Positions 43,134 to 52,516 of a stretch of DNA of 64,000 bases are shown one piece after another; the stretch's first letter is position 1, and every line of letters begins with the position of its first letter. Origin of the DNA: Paenibacillus sp. BIC5C1 (lineage in GTDB: Bacteria; Bacillota; Bacilli; Paenibacillales; Paenibacillaceae). Where the stretch lies: the NCBI RefSeq assembly GCF_032399705.1, contig NZ_CP135922.1, positions 2,232,001 through 2,296,000 of the forward strand, read 5' to 3'. Both the position numbers and the translations under genes were made by a program. The notes below the pieces were generated by a model that did no database searches, was not told the origin of the DNA, and was given only the letters and a program-made list of their open reading frames with translations.

Positions 43134-44186
43134 TCACGGTTTCACGGCATAGAAGTGCCCATCGCGCAGCAAGGTCTGAAGAGGTACAAATCGCCTTACC
43201 GAAGTATTCCCGCCTATAGCTACATATTGTTTTTGAACTGTTCCACGGTCGTCACGCCAGATTTGATAACCACTGACAGGCAAAGGACCGCCATATAAGA
43301 CATTTTGCTGATCTGCAGAGAAAATGATCTTTTTATGCTCTTTCCAATGCTGATTCAATGTCTTTACACCGCTGATCGAAAGTGCTTTTGACGTGATCCA
43401 TAACAGATTGTCCGCGGGATCGAACAGAGGTTGCAGATCCATGGAGTCAACGGACAACGAGGAGACTTGTGGTGAATCTTCGGGCGTTATCACGACAGCT
43501 TGTACAGATATTGACCTTATGGACTTCATTCGATTCGTAGCCTGCTGTGAGTCCCTATCCAGTGCACTCAGAACACCCGTTGGTAGAGCATCCCCGTTGG
43601 TTGCGTCTATATAGATTGTATCATGGTTAGGCCTTTCCACTTTCCAATAAGTGAGCAGGGGAGGCGCATAACGCAATTGAAGTCCTCCTCCGTTAGTAAT
43701 TACCTCTTTCAAGTCCAGTTGCTGTCGATTGAGAGCTTGATCCAACAAGGAAAAGTTGTATGGTCGTTGTTCTCCCTGACCATACTCGCTCAGCTGAAAT
43801 TGTCCTTGATCATTAGCTGAAATGATCATATAACCAACGGGTGACTCTCCAACATTAGCGTATACCAACCAGCTGCGTGTGCCTGGACCGAGGGGATAAA
43901 AGTCCAATTGAGCATGATCCCAATGGTTCCCTTCATGTTCCGTACTTAGAATGATGGCTTGCTCGCGAGCAAATTTTTGTACTGCATTAGGAGCCAATGT
44001 GTCGGAATGAAGTTCCGCCGAACTTGTGGCCATTGTAGTGGGGAGTACGGACCTAAATGCATTTTGAATTCCAGCACCTTCAGCTTGCAATAAGGGGAGC
44101 AGGGTGATTAAACATAGAAGGCAAATTACAATTCCGGTTATACGGCGGCTAATCACGTTCCATCCCTTGAGGAAGGGTCGTTTCAT
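43134..44186 (-). CDS. Membrane-anchored or secreted protein of unknown function, 350 aa
   Basis: A 350-residue protein starting MKRPFLKG with one strong hydrophobic segment (about 17-40) that could be a signal peptide or anchor, leaving most of the protein outside the cell. The outside part is mixed alpha/beta, with two stretches (SWLVYANVGESPVGYMIISA and LLTYWKVERPNHDTIYIDA) that recall PepSY-like domains, but I do not claim membership. The ATG at 44186 has only a weak ribosome binding site (GTAGGTG), and earlier in-frame starts up to 44342 are possible. I do not recognise the family. Confidence 0.65.
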   Translation of the reverse strand: MKRPFLKGWNVISRRITGIVICLLCLITLLPLLQAEGAGIQNAFRSVLPTTMATSSAELHSDTLAPNAVQKFAREQAIILSTEHEGNHWDHAQLDFYPLGPGTRSWLVYANVGESPVGYMIISANDQGQFQLSEYGQGEQRPYNFSLLDQALNRQQLDLKEVITNGGGLQLRYAPPLLTYWKVERPNHDTIYIDATNGDALPTGVLSALDRDSQQATNRMKSIRSISVQAVVITPEDSPQVSSLSVDSMDLQPLFDPADNLLWITSKALSISGVKTLNQHWKEHKKIIFSADQQNVLYGGPLPVSGYQIWRDDRGTVQKQYVAIGGNTSVRRFVPLQTLLRDGHFYAVKP

Positions 44187-44319
44187 GCTAACACCTACTT
44201 TTCTGGGGTACATATCCTGACAAAACGGATTCCATTTTCGCTGCGTCATCGTTTCTAGTTCCATTCTAGAGGACAGGTTATGCAAAGGTTGCTGCAACCT
44301 GTCGGACTGCCAGTCATGA

Positions 44320-44360
44320 ATAAACACTACTTTTGCCGTCATTTGCGGGAAAAGTAGTGT
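44320..44360 (-). terminator. Intrinsic terminator after yqhG
   Basis: ACACTACTTTT (44324-44334) pairs with AAAAGTAGTGT (44350-44360). Read on the minus strand it is followed by TTTATTC, closing the yqhH-yqhG operon. Confidence 0.8.
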
Positions 44361-44369
44361 CTTCGTCGT

Positions 44370-45599
44370 CTATCTTAAATGAAACATGCCGCTACTTATC
44401 GCGGTAACCTTCACTTTGGGCTCATATTGCCAGATCATCTCGGTACGGCGTGTCTCGTATTGCAGCTTCATGGCTTCCCGGTCCATGACCGCTTGGCGGG
44501 CTTTATCCTGTTCCGTGTCCGTTTCTGGTTCTGGTTCTGCCTGAACAGGAGCTTCAGCCGCGAGTTCGACATCTGATCCGGTTGTCACACTATTTGGTTC
44601 AAAGGGATGCAGACGTGTATTCAGGATACGGGAAGGGCCGGAGTGGGAAGTCTGAATTTGAGCAGATGGTCCAGTCCCTGCATGATGCTGATCCTTTGAA
44701 CTACTGCTTGTGCTGGAGGCAGAGATTGTATCTACGTCTACCTCAGGGGTGTCCTCTCTAAGAACTGCTTCATAGTACGTATCCACAACAGCAAGCTCCA
44801 GGTCAAGCCGTTCTTTGGCTTTCTCAGCCCAGCTATAGTCGAGTTCCAGCAAGCGGTTGGTCAAATGGGATTCCAGAGCTGCCCCGGCATCCGATAACGA
44901 TACTTTGGCGGTCTGTACATGCATATTCTCAGCCAGCCTTGGACTAAGGTCACGTCTGTTCAGTTTCGAGCCGAACTTCTCCACAATTTCCCCTGTTCTG
45001 AGGGAGATGCCGATAAAATGAAGTTCCTCTTTTTTTAGATCACAGGCGAATTCCACTTTAAAACACACACCAAGCCATGGCTCGTATACTGCTGGTGCGG
45101 TAGCGCGCAATTGCCTTTTTGCAGCCTGTTCGAACAGGTTCACGAATGCGCCGCCTTCACGCGCTGCATTGAAGATTTGCTGCAACCTGCGGCTGCCATA
45201 TACAACATCTTCTTTCAAAATTCGTCCGGGTCCCAGCTGAGGCAGAGAAGGGACAATGCCGAAGTACCGACCTAGAATAGTCTCTTTGGGAGCTTCGGGC
45301 GTACCAGAACCAGCACCTGGTGAGGCTGGGGGAGCTAACTGTGCAGCTTTTGCTTCTTCAGCCTCCAACGCTTGCTGATAGGCATCCGGATCGAAGACGA
45401 ATGTAAAGGACATCGTCTCCGCAGGTGCTCCTGTTCGCTCCACAAATCCCCAATAATATGGACGGTTGGTTAACGCCTTGTCGGCTTCAGGTGAAAGCTT
45501 TACCGTAACATGGGCAGGGGAACGCTCCATAATCTGACAATCGAGTGTTTCCAGGTAAGTGAGCACATACGCCTGCACTTCATGGGGGGACATGGTCAT
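44370..45599 (-). CDS. yqhG: YqhG family protein with a long acidic C-terminal insert
   Basis: A 409-residue homolog of B. subtilis YqhG, whose function is unknown. The first about 250 residues carry the recognisable part (YVLTYLETLDC, PYYWGFVERTG, YFGIVPSLPQLGPGRI, FEVEF-like segments). A low-complexity Ser/Thr/Glu/Pro-rich stretch at about 290-370 follows, then a short charged C-terminal segment ending in VKVTAISSGMFHLR, also typical of the family. The start ATG 45599 lies 2 nt after the yqhH stop, and its ribosome binding site (AAAGGAGG) is inside the end of yqhH, so the two are translationally linked. They probably work together. Confidence 0.85.
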   Translation of the reverse strand: MTMSPHEVQAYVLTYLETLDCQIMERSPAHVTVKLSPEADKALTNRPYYWGFVERTGAPAETMSFTFVFDPDAYQQALEAEEAKAAQLAPPASPGAGSGTPEAPKETILGRYFGIVPSLPQLGPGRILKEDVVYGSRRLQQIFNAAREGGAFVNLFEQAAKRQLRATAPAVYEPWLGVCFKVEFACDLKKEELHFIGISLRTGEIVEKFGSKLNRRDLSPRLAENMHVQTAKVSLSDAGAALESHLTNRLLELDYSWAEKAKERLDLELAVVDTYYEAVLREDTPEVDVDTISASSTSSSSKDQHHAGTGPSAQIQTSHSGPSRILNTRLHPFEPNSVTTGSDVELAAEAPVQAEPEPETDTEQDKARQAVMDREAMKLQYETRRTEMIWQYEPKVKVTAISSGMFHLR

Positions 45600-45601
45600 G
45601 A

Positions 45602-47362
45602 TCAGAGGCCTCCTTTGCGAATGTCAAGCCCGGATACGGCGGGTACCTCATCTGCGACTTCGCGCTGAATGGAGTTCAGCGATTGTCCAAGCGAGTCCAT
45701 TTTACGGCGGATATCCTCTTCGTTTTGTGATTCAAGCATGATTTTGTACAAACTTTTTTCAATCGATTCCTTCTTCTCCAACCGCTCCAGAATGACATCC
45801 AATCCACCAATGACCATCTCGAACATATTGATCTTCTCATGAAGCAGATTCAGAATATGCTCCTCGATTGTGCCTGTCGTCGAAAGGTTGTAGATATTCA
45901 CATCATTCTGTTGTCCCAATCGGTGTACGCGACCGATCCGCTGCTCGACACGCATGGGATTCCAGGGCAGGTCAAAGTTGATCATGTGATGGCAAAATTG
46001 CAGGTTGATACCCTCGCCGCCCGCCTCGGTTGCAATCATTGCCTGCACACGGCCGCGGAAGAGGTCCATCATCCAGTCTTTTTTACCCCGGTTCATGCCG
46101 CCCCGGTAGGGAACTGCGGTCAGGCCGTTGTTGCGAAAATAATTGAGCAAATACTCTTGCGTGGCGCGGTATTCGGTGAAAATAATAACCTTCTCATTCA
46201 TGTTACGAACGAGTTCCATCGTTTTTTCAGCCTTTGTATTTTCCTTGATCGCTTTAATATGGGCAACGAGCTCCCAAATCTTATCTCGCAGTGGGGAGTC
46301 CAAAGGAAGTTTCTTCGACAGATTGACCAACGTCACAAACACAGCATCCCGGCTGCTGCATACTTCGCGCTGCAACGTTACAAGAGAAAGCATGCTGCTC
46401 AGATTGCCGCCCGCTTCCTGATACTGATCCTTCACAAAGGAAGTCACCCCATCGTAAAGGGCCTGTTCTTCGGGCGAAAGCTGCAAATTCACATTGGACA
46501 CGTTCCGTTTGGTAAATTGAACAGGTCCTTCACCACGACGGTTACGGATCATGACTTTGGACAACTCATCCTTGAGCTGCTCCTGATTTTTTGGAATACG
46601 TTTGTCGACGACAAAGTTGGCTGCAAAATCACCCTGACGGCCAAGCTGTCCTGGCTTGAGCAGGTTAATGAGGTTGAACAGTTCGCTCATGTCATTCTGC
46701 ACCGGGGTAGCCGTAAGCAGCAGGCAATATTTTTTTCGCAATTTCAGCATGAATTGATAGTTGGTCGTTTTTTTATTTTTGAGCTTATGAGCCTCATCGA
46801 TAATAATCATGTCGTAATCCGTATTCAGCAGCAGGTCCTTATGCGGATCACGCTTAGCTGTATCCATGGAGGCAACCACAATTTCATTTTGCCAGGAATA
46901 CGCCTTTTTCTGTGCAACCGCAGGGATCCCAAATTTGGAATTCAGCTCTCGGACCCATTGCAATACAAGGGACGCTGGCACGAGAATGAGCACTTTGGAT
47001 ACGAGTCCACGAACTATATATTCTTTCAAAATCAGGCCAGCTTCAATCGTTTTGCCAAGTCCAACTTCGTCGGCGAGAATGGCACGGCCTGACATTTCGA
47101 ACAGTACTCTGCGTGCAGTATCCATCTGGTGTGGAAGAGGGGTGAGTCCCTGTAAATGCTTCAGACATTGGATTTCATCAAAGTTGGGAATCAGATTGGT
47201 CTCTTCGGCTTGAATGCCAAGTTGAAAGAGTCTGTAATCGCCCCAAGGGCCGCCTTTGTCGAGTCTGGACTCCAGTTGGTTGATCCAGCTGCGATCGAAT
47301 TCAAGCGGAACGGGCAGTTCTGATGCAGGTTGATTAATTTGATGCGGGTTTCTCCGGTTCAT
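45602..47362 (-). CDS. yqhH: SNF2-family DNA helicase, YqhH-like
   Basis: A 586-residue superfamily 2 ATPase of the SNF2/HepA group. Visible motifs are Walker A in ADEVGLGKTIEAG, motif II IIDEAHKLKN, motif III LLLTATPVQN, and in the second RecA lobe IIFTEYRATQEYL, ATEAGGEGINLQ and RIGRVHRLGQ with arginine fingers. It should translocate along DNA, perhaps displacing RNA polymerase as RapA does; this is inference from the family. GGGAGGAAGCACC precedes the ATG at 47362. It is the first gene of a two-gene operon with yqhG. Confidence 0.93.
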   Translation of the reverse strand: MNRRNPHQINQPASELPVPLEFDRSWINQLESRLDKGGPWGDYRLFQLGIQAEETNLIPNFDEIQCLKHLQGLTPLPHQMDTARRVLFEMSGRAILADEVGLGKTIEAGLILKEYIVRGLVSKVLILVPASLVLQWVRELNSKFGIPAVAQKKAYSWQNEIVVASMDTAKRDPHKDLLLNTDYDMIIIDEAHKLKNKKTTNYQFMLKLRKKYCLLLTATPVQNDMSELFNLINLLKPGQLGRQGDFAANFVVDKRIPKNQEQLKDELSKVMIRNRRGEGPVQFTKRNVSNVNLQLSPEEQALYDGVTSFVKDQYQEAGGNLSSMLSLVTLQREVCSSRDAVFVTLVNLSKKLPLDSPLRDKIWELVAHIKAIKENTKAEKTMELVRNMNEKVIIFTEYRATQEYLLNYFRNNGLTAVPYRGGMNRGKKDWMMDLFRGRVQAMIATEAGGEGINLQFCHHMINFDLPWNPMRVEQRIGRVHRLGQQNDVNIYNLSTTGTIEEHILNLLHEKINMFEMVIGGLDVILERLEKKESIEKSLYKIMLESQNEEDIRRKMDSLGQSLNSIQREVADEVPAVSGLDIRKGGL

Positions 47363-47594
47363 GGTGCTTCCTCCCCTGCCATTCGTGATGACGGTTTATT
47401 CGTAGGTAATAGTATGGACGAATGAGAGGCAGTTCATAACCGACCTTGGAATAAGAGGTGGTTCCAGTCGAGAAATCTGGAAGGGTTGTCAAATGACAGG
47501 TATTCACGTATGTTGAGGGATAGTGCTTTACCTATGTAAAGTGACCATAGTATCTCACTATATATTTTGGAAATAAAGGAGGGCGAATCTGTTT

Positions 47595-48245
47595 ATGATT
47601 TCATTGATTTTTGATATGGATGGCACGTTATTTCAAACAGATCGAATATTGGAAACTTCTCTGCATAATACGTTTAATCATCTAAGATCAAAGGGATTGT
47701 GGGAGCAGGATACGCCAATAGAAAAGTACCGTGAAATTATGGGAGTTCCTCTGCCCGTCGTCTGGAAGAATTTATTGCCCGGATACTCGGACCAGATCAG
47801 ACAACAAGCAAATGAATGGTTTCATGAGAAGTTGATTGCGAATATCGAGGCAGGCCATGGTGCCCTGTACCCGTACGTAGAAGAGTTCTTTCAATACTGC
47901 AAAGATAAGAGTATACCGATATACATAGCGAGTAATGGACAAGTCGAATATTTAAATGCCATCGTAACCTATTATCATTTGGATGATTGGGTAACGGAAA
48001 CATTCAGCATACAGCAGATTGCATCACAAAATAAGTCTGATCTCGTACGCTACATCGTGGAGAAATATAAGATCACTCATGGAATGGTCATTGGGGATCG
48101 ATTGTCTGACATTAAGGCGGCGAAGGATAATGATTTAATGTCCATTGGGTGTAATTTTGACTTTGCTCAAGCCGATGAATTAGCTCAGGCGGATCGGGTT
48201 ATTGACAGCATCGAGGAGTTGAAGACCTTAATCGGTGTACTGTAA
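47595..48245 (+). CDS. HAD-superfamily phosphatase, phosphoglycolate-phosphatase-like
   Basis: A 216-residue haloacid dehalogenase hydrolase with an alpha-helical cap. Motif I is FDMDGTLF (nucleophile Asp8, acid/base Asp10), motif II is the Ser of IASNGQ, Lys is in QNKSDLV, and motif IV is IGDRLSDIKAA. It dephosphorylates a small metabolite; the substrate is not evident. GGAGGG lies about 12 nt before ATG 47595. The gene stands alone. Confidence 0.88.
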   Translation: MISLIFDMDGTLFQTDRILETSLHNTFNHLRSKGLWEQDTPIEKYREIMGVPLPVVWKNLLPGYSDQIRQQANEWFHEKLIANIEAGHGALYPYVEEFFQYCKDKSIPIYIASNGQVEYLNAIVTYYHLDDWVTETFSIQQIASQNKSDLVRYIVEKYKITHGMVIGDRLSDIKAAKDNDLMSIGCNFDFAQADELAQADRVIDSIEELKTLIGVL

Positions 48246-48257
48246 AATGGATGCAAC

Positions 48258-48284
48258 AAAAAAGCGGCCCATGTGGCCGCTTTA
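48258..48284 (-). terminator. Terminator of msrA (possibly also of the HAD gene)
   Basis: AAAGCGGCC (48261-48269), a 5-nt loop and GGCCGCTTT (48275-48283). The six A residues at 48258-48263 give a T run on the minus strand; the plus-strand side is weaker. Confidence 0.8.
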
Positions 48285-48297
48285 CGATTTAAAGAGA

Positions 48298-48816
48298 TTA
48301 ACTCCAATATTTCTTAATAATTTCATCGCGTCCGGAATAAATCCGGGATTCTTTATAATATTTTGGATCTTTGCGGTGGAAATTTTGATGATATTCTTCT
48401 GCCGGATAAAATACGGAGGCTTCCTCAATGGCAGTAACAACAGGTTTATCGAATCGGCCTGTTTTGCCGAGTTCCTCTCGTGATTTCAGGGCCAATTGGC
48501 GTTGTTCTTCATTGTGATACAGAATGGCAGCCCGATATTGGCTCTTACGATCATTACCCTGACCTGTTGCATCTGTCGGATCGATCTGTGGCCAGTAAAG
48601 CTCAAGCAATTTCTCATACGGGAAAATGGCTGGATCAAACGAGATTTGCACAACTTCCAAATGTCCTGTTTCCCCGGTCAATACTTGCTCATATGTAGGG
48701 TTTTCTACGGTTCCACCCATGTATCCGGATATAATTCCGTGAATGCCGGGTTGCTCTTCAAAAGGACTTACCATACACCAGAAACATCCCCCGGCAAACG
48801 TTGCTTTTTCGATCAC
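48298..48816 (-). CDS. msrA: Peptide methionine sulfoxide reductase MsrA
   Basis: A 172-residue cytoplasmic enzyme reducing methionine-S-sulfoxide. It carries the family motif GGCFWCM with catalytic Cys11, then GYMGG, NPTYEQV, GHLEVVQ and the EEYHQ motif. The start is GTG at 48816 behind GGGGAA. No resolving Cys is obvious near the C-terminus, so recycling may use Cys14 or thioredoxin directly. Confidence 0.95.
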   Translation of the reverse strand: MIEKATFAGGCFWCMVSPFEEQPGIHGIISGYMGGTVENPTYEQVLTGETGHLEVVQISFDPAIFPYEKLLELYWPQIDPTDATGQGNDRKSQYRAAILYHNEEQRQLALKSREELGKTGRFDKPVVTAIEEASVFYPAEEYHQNFHRKDPKYYKESRIYSGRDEIIKKYWS

Positions 48817-48864
48817 TGCTATTCCCCATTTCTCAGTTGTGTTTAATCAAGATTACTATGAAAG

Positions 48865-49554
48865 CTAGTCATAACGCAATCCATTTGATAGTTCATCCAC
48901 CCGCCCCCAATCGAGCACCACAAAACCTTTTCTTTTTTTGCACAGGATTTCCAGATCGGACAGTTTCTGAATGAGGCGATTTAAGTGTCGGGGTGTTGTA
49001 CCGATTACGGATGCTATTTCCGGAATGTGAGGCGTGCTTATTTCCTTGCCAAACTCTTTGGGCAGACGAGTGGACATCAAATAGATAGCGAACCGTTCTT
49101 CAACGGAGGATAGTGAGTTGATTCGGGATGCCGCTGTACATGTCTGCAGTTTATAGGACAGATGTTTGAGCATTTCATTCAAAAAACGATAATCCTGCAT
49201 TAATTTTCGTTCAACGAATTCTATGTCTAAAAACAGGAATTTGGAGGGCTGCACAGCCTGCACCTGTGACTGTACAACCACTTTCTGAATCAATTCAATA
49301 TCACCAAAGATAGACAAGGGGTGGCAGAAACGCAGCAAAAGAGACTTACCAGTCTCGACACTTGAGGAGACTCTGGTCAGACCTTCCACTTGAAAGTAAA
49401 GACCATCCAACTCATTGCCTTCGGAAAGAACATATTCATCTGAATCATATTCCCGAAGCTGAATGGGAAGCAAAGCAGCGTCGGCAAAGATTTGTTCCAA
49501 ATTAAAAAGGGACATGTAAGATTGTATTTTTTCATATTCCCTGTACATTTTCAT
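48865..49554 (-). CDS. Crp/Fnr-family transcription regulator
   Basis: A 229-residue protein with an N-terminal cyclic-nucleotide-binding-like barrel (about 15-125; YVLSEGNELDGLYFQVEG, GDIELI) and a C-terminal winged helix (about 145-220; IASVIGTTPRHLNRLIQKL). It resembles YeiL-type members. No cysteine cluster for an iron-sulfur centre is seen. Its target is not evident; msrA, 48 nt downstream on the same strand, is a possible co-transcribed partner. Confidence 0.88.
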   Translation of the reverse strand: MKMYREYEKIQSYMSLFNLEQIFADAALLPIQLREYDSDEYVLSEGNELDGLYFQVEGLTRVSSSVETGKSLLLRFCHPLSIFGDIELIQKVVVQSQVQAVQPSKFLFLDIEFVERKLMQDYRFLNEMLKHLSYKLQTCTAASRINSLSSVEERFAIYLMSTRLPKEFGKEISTPHIPEIASVIGTTPRHLNRLIQKLSDLEILCKKRKGFVVLDWGRVDELSNGLRYD

Positions 49555-49634
49555 TTTTTTTCACCTCAAATGGACATCGGTCCTTTTCATTATATATGAA
49601 CTTGATATGATTAGAAAAACGAGGGGGAATGATG

Positions 49635-50444
49635 ATGAAATTTGTGTTTGATCTGGATGGAACGATCTGTTTTCAGGGGAAACCGTTAACCAGTGAAATG
49701 GTACAGACATTGGACTTTCTCATGGAGAAAGGTCATGAACTTATTTTTGCATCTGCACGACCAATCCGTGATTTATTGCCTATTCTGCCCGTCCATATGC
49801 AGCATTTCCCGATGGTAGGGGGTAATGGAGGGTTTGTGTATCGCAGTGGGCTTGAGGTTTCCACAGTTTATTTGGAAGCATCCATTGCGGACCATATACT
49901 GACGTTATTGAAGCAGCATGAAGCAGAGTATCTCATTGATTGTCAATGGGATTACTGTTATTCAGGCAACCCGGAGCATCCTATTCGAACCAATCTGGAC
50001 CCCGAGTGCAGAGCGAAGAACATATTGCTGGAGGAATTAACCCAGATTGTGAAGGTGGTCGTCCTAAGCAGCCGTAATCACCAGGAGATGCTTGAGGCGT
50101 TACGGAACCTTCATGTGGTGACCTACATGCATGGAACAGAGAATATCATCGATATTAGTCCTGAGGGCGTGAATAAATGGACAGGACTGCAAGCACTTGG
50201 GGTCTTTTCCCATGATTTCATTGCTTTTGGAAATGATGCGAATGATATTCCCATGTTTGAGTATGCGAGTCGTTCCATTTGTGTGGGACAACATGAGAAG
50301 CTAGCTCAGATTGCGAGTGAAAGGGTAGAGAGCCAAGAGAAGAATGTCATGGACAAAATTATTGAAATTGCAGAAAGATTGGAAGAAGAAAGCAGTATAT
50401 TTGACGAGTCAAAGGTAGAGGTCGAAGATAGTGCAACAGGATGA
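49635..50444 (+). CDS. Cof-type HAD phosphatase
   Basis: A HAD hydrolase of about 269 residues with a type IIB cap. Motif I is FDLDGTI (Asp5, Asp7), motif II the Ser of FASARP, and motif IV FGNDANDIPMF. These enzymes dephosphorylate sugar phosphates or cofactors. GAGGGGG at 49621-49627 best fits the third of three consecutive ATG codons (49635). It is divergent from the Crp/Fnr gene and followed by a strong terminator. Confidence 0.9.
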   Translation: MKFVFDLDGTICFQGKPLTSEMVQTLDFLMEKGHELIFASARPIRDLLPILPVHMQHFPMVGGNGGFVYRSGLEVSTVYLEASIADHILTLLKQHEAEYLIDCQWDYCYSGNPEHPIRTNLDPECRAKNILLEELTQIVKVVVLSSRNHQEMLEALRNLHVVTYMHGTENIIDISPEGVNKWTGLQALGVFSHDFIAFGNDANDIPMFEYASRSICVGQHEKLAQIASERVESQEKNVMDKIIEIAERLEEESSIFDESKVEVEDSATG

Positions 50445-50483
50445 TCACTAACGGGATTTAGCATTAGAGATAATCTAAAAATC

Positions 50484-50520
50484 AAGAAGGAGTCCGCCAT
50501 TAGTGGACTCCTTCTTTCTC
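50484..50520. terminator. Bidirectional terminator
   Basis: A perfect 12-bp stem AAGAAGGAGTCC (50484-50495) with GGACTCCTTCTT (50505-50516) and T-rich flanks, between convergent genes. Confidence 0.88.
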
Positions 50521-50538
50521 ATAACAAGCCTCTCTCTT

Positions 50539-51171
50539 CTAAACGTAACTGATGATCCCCATGATGAACTCATAGAGGAAGTATAGGGAAAATCCAAATA
50601 GCAGTATTCCGGCTATGACGGAAACCCAGCGAATCATGGAGCGACTCATTACTCTTCTAGTAACCGACACCACCGACAAAAGCCCCAAATCGTGAATTAG
50701 AATACCACTCATTACGCCGCATGCTGCGATAGCAAAGCTGGCTGAATGTGCTGAGCTATAGGAATCAGATAACACTGCACCGAATACGGAAACCCAAAAA
50801 ATCAGATTCCCTGGAGATACGGCGACAAGTAACCCATTGCGATATGTACTAAAGAATGATTTCTGTGTCTTTTCGTCTGCAGGAGTAATATCTTTATCCG
50901 CATTCTTAATGGAATCGTAGCCCAGATAGGCCAGAAATCCTGCACCTACCAGCCAAAGCGGGATCTGCACATACGGCAAGGCCAGTACAGAAGCGAAGCC
51001 AAAGTACATGGCGAGTATAAGCGTAACATCAATCGTCATCCCACCGAGCCCAACTGCCCATCCGTGGATAAACCCATTTTTCAAACCTTGCTTTGTCATT
51101 TCTACAGTAATTGCTCCGACTGGCATGGCAATGGCAAGACCAATCAAGAAATATTTTAGATAAACTTCCAT
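50539..51171 (-). CDS. LysE/RhtB-family exporter
   Basis: A 210-residue membrane protein with about six predicted helices. The N-terminus FLIGLAIAMPVGAITVEM and the middle SPGNLIFWVSVFG carry the family signatures. Members export amino acids or related small molecules; the substrate is not predictable here. Divergent from the flavin-reductase-like gene. Confidence 0.9.
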   Translation of the reverse strand: MEVYLKYFLIGLAIAMPVGAITVEMTKQGLKNGFIHGWAVGLGGMTIDVTLILAMYFGFASVLALPYVQIPLWLVGAGFLAYLGYDSIKNADKDITPADEKTQKSFFSTYRNGLLVAVSPGNLIFWVSVFGAVLSDSYSSAHSASFAIAACGVMSGILIHDLGLLSVVSVTRRVMSRSMIRWVSVIAGILLFGFSLYFLYEFIMGIISYV

Positions 51172-51443
51172 TTCACATCCCTTTCATCTCAGTTGATTCA
51201 TCTTACTGTTGTAAAGTAAAAATGTATTTTTTAATTTAATACACCTATCTTCGAATATCAAGTGAAAAATAATTGGGGAAATTCAGCAGTGGCCCCGTTT
51301 TCGCTAATATTTTCGTATGTTCAAAAAGTGATTAGTGCTGAAGGAAGTAATTCTTTTTCATCCTTTACTTATATTGTATAATTATGGATGAGAAAACGGC
51401 CTATTACAGCTTAAGGGCCTATTGAAAACGAAGAGGTGATCAG

Positions 51444-52004
51444 ATGCGGAAACCGGTAGATGAACCCATGTTTTATTCGTATCCGGGTATGGTGGCGATA
51501 GTTACATCCCGTCATAAGGACATTCAGAATGTGATGGCTTCAGGCTGGCATACCTATATTGGATCGTCTCCCGGAATTTACGGGGTATCGCTGAGGAAGG
51601 AAACGTACTCTTATGAATTGATTGAGCAGAGTGGAGTATTCGGGGTACACTTTCTTCCGGGTCATCATTCGGAGTGGATTCAGGCTGCGGGAACCTTCAG
51701 TGGAAGAGACACAGACAAATTCTCGAAATTCGGGATTACATACGAAGAAGGAATCAAAGTGAATGTCCCAATTTTGACCGAAGCTTATTTTGCTTACGAG
51801 TGCAAGGTTATCGATATCACAACGTATGGGGATCATGAATGGATTGCAGGTGAAGTGTTACAGCGGTATCTAGACACGGAATACTTCCTGGACAATGGAA
51901 TGGTTAATCTGGACAAATTGCAGATTCCAATGTACATAGGACGATCCTCTTATCGGATTCTTAATGGGAGTGCGGAAGAGAAGGTTCATCCGTTTTACCT
52001 CTAG
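51444..52004 (+). CDS. Flavin-reductase-like FMN-binding split-barrel protein
   Basis: A 186-residue protein of the flavoredoxin/flavin reductase split-barrel group. The order of segments, with an N-terminal AIVTSRHKD, then SPGIYGVSLRKETYSYELI, and a middle FGVHFLPGH, fits FMN-binding members. It probably reduces or carries FMN for an oxidoreductase. GAGGTGAT lies before ATG 51444. A TATAAT at 51377-51382 may be its -10, though the -35 is poor. The gene is closed by a terminator. Confidence 0.82.
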   Translation: MRKPVDEPMFYSYPGMVAIVTSRHKDIQNVMASGWHTYIGSSPGIYGVSLRKETYSYELIEQSGVFGVHFLPGHHSEWIQAAGTFSGRDTDKFSKFGITYEEGIKVNVPILTEAYFAYECKVIDITTYGDHEWIAGEVLQRYLDTEYFLDNGMVNLDKLQIPMYIGRSSYRILNGSAEEKVHPFYL

Positions 52005-52076
52005 GGTCCTAGGCACCAAGATGCAATTATGAGCAAAACTTTCAATCCGGCAAGAGATAGGTTTATAATGGTTATT

Positions 52077-52105
52077 GGCTGCTGAGCAAGTCGGCAGCCT
52101 TTTCC
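52077..52105 (+). terminator. Intrinsic terminator after the flavin-reductase-like gene
   Basis: A 9-bp stem GGCTGCTGA (52077-52085) with TCGGCAGCC (52091-52099), including one G-U pair, then TTTTCC. Confidence 0.8.
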
Positions 52106-52516
52106 TATTGGCGCGAACACTCCACAGACCCTCAGAGGGATCTGCTCATATATGAAATAAAAGGCAAGGTAATATTAGCCATTCCATGAAAAATGCTGTA
52201 TTTAACAATAAAATTAGAGTATGATTTTACAGCTATATATGCTTGGCAGGAAAGGTTACATCGTTTCATTGGATTGTAACTATTGCTGTAATTTGTGAAT
52301 AATCTTTCGGGCGTATAATGCTAAACGGGAGATAACAACAAAGATATAAAGAAATCGTAATCATAAAACATCATGGTTAAGTAACTCGTCTTCTTTATGT
52401 TGTAAATGAATGATGGAAGGTGCAATACGTATGTTAATGACAACCAGAACCACAAGGAGTTCTCGAACGCCCCAGACATGCATGATGTCGACTCACATTG
52501 TCAAGGAGGGGCTCGC
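52106..52516 (+). other. Upstream region of the acyltransferase gene, no gene seen
   Basis: About 410 bases. A consensus -10 TATAAT lies at 52314-52319 with only a weak -35 (TTGTGA or TTTGTG) before it, giving a long leader of about 190 nt. The frame of the acyltransferase is open back to ATG 52406, but no ribosome binding site is there. I see no riboswitch pattern that I recognise. Confidence 0.45.

Noticed and set aside
45839..47092. 417-codon open frame antisense to yqhH
   Set aside because: The minus-strand frame encodes an unmistakable SNF2 helicase with all motifs; the antisense frame has no domain or ribosome binding site.
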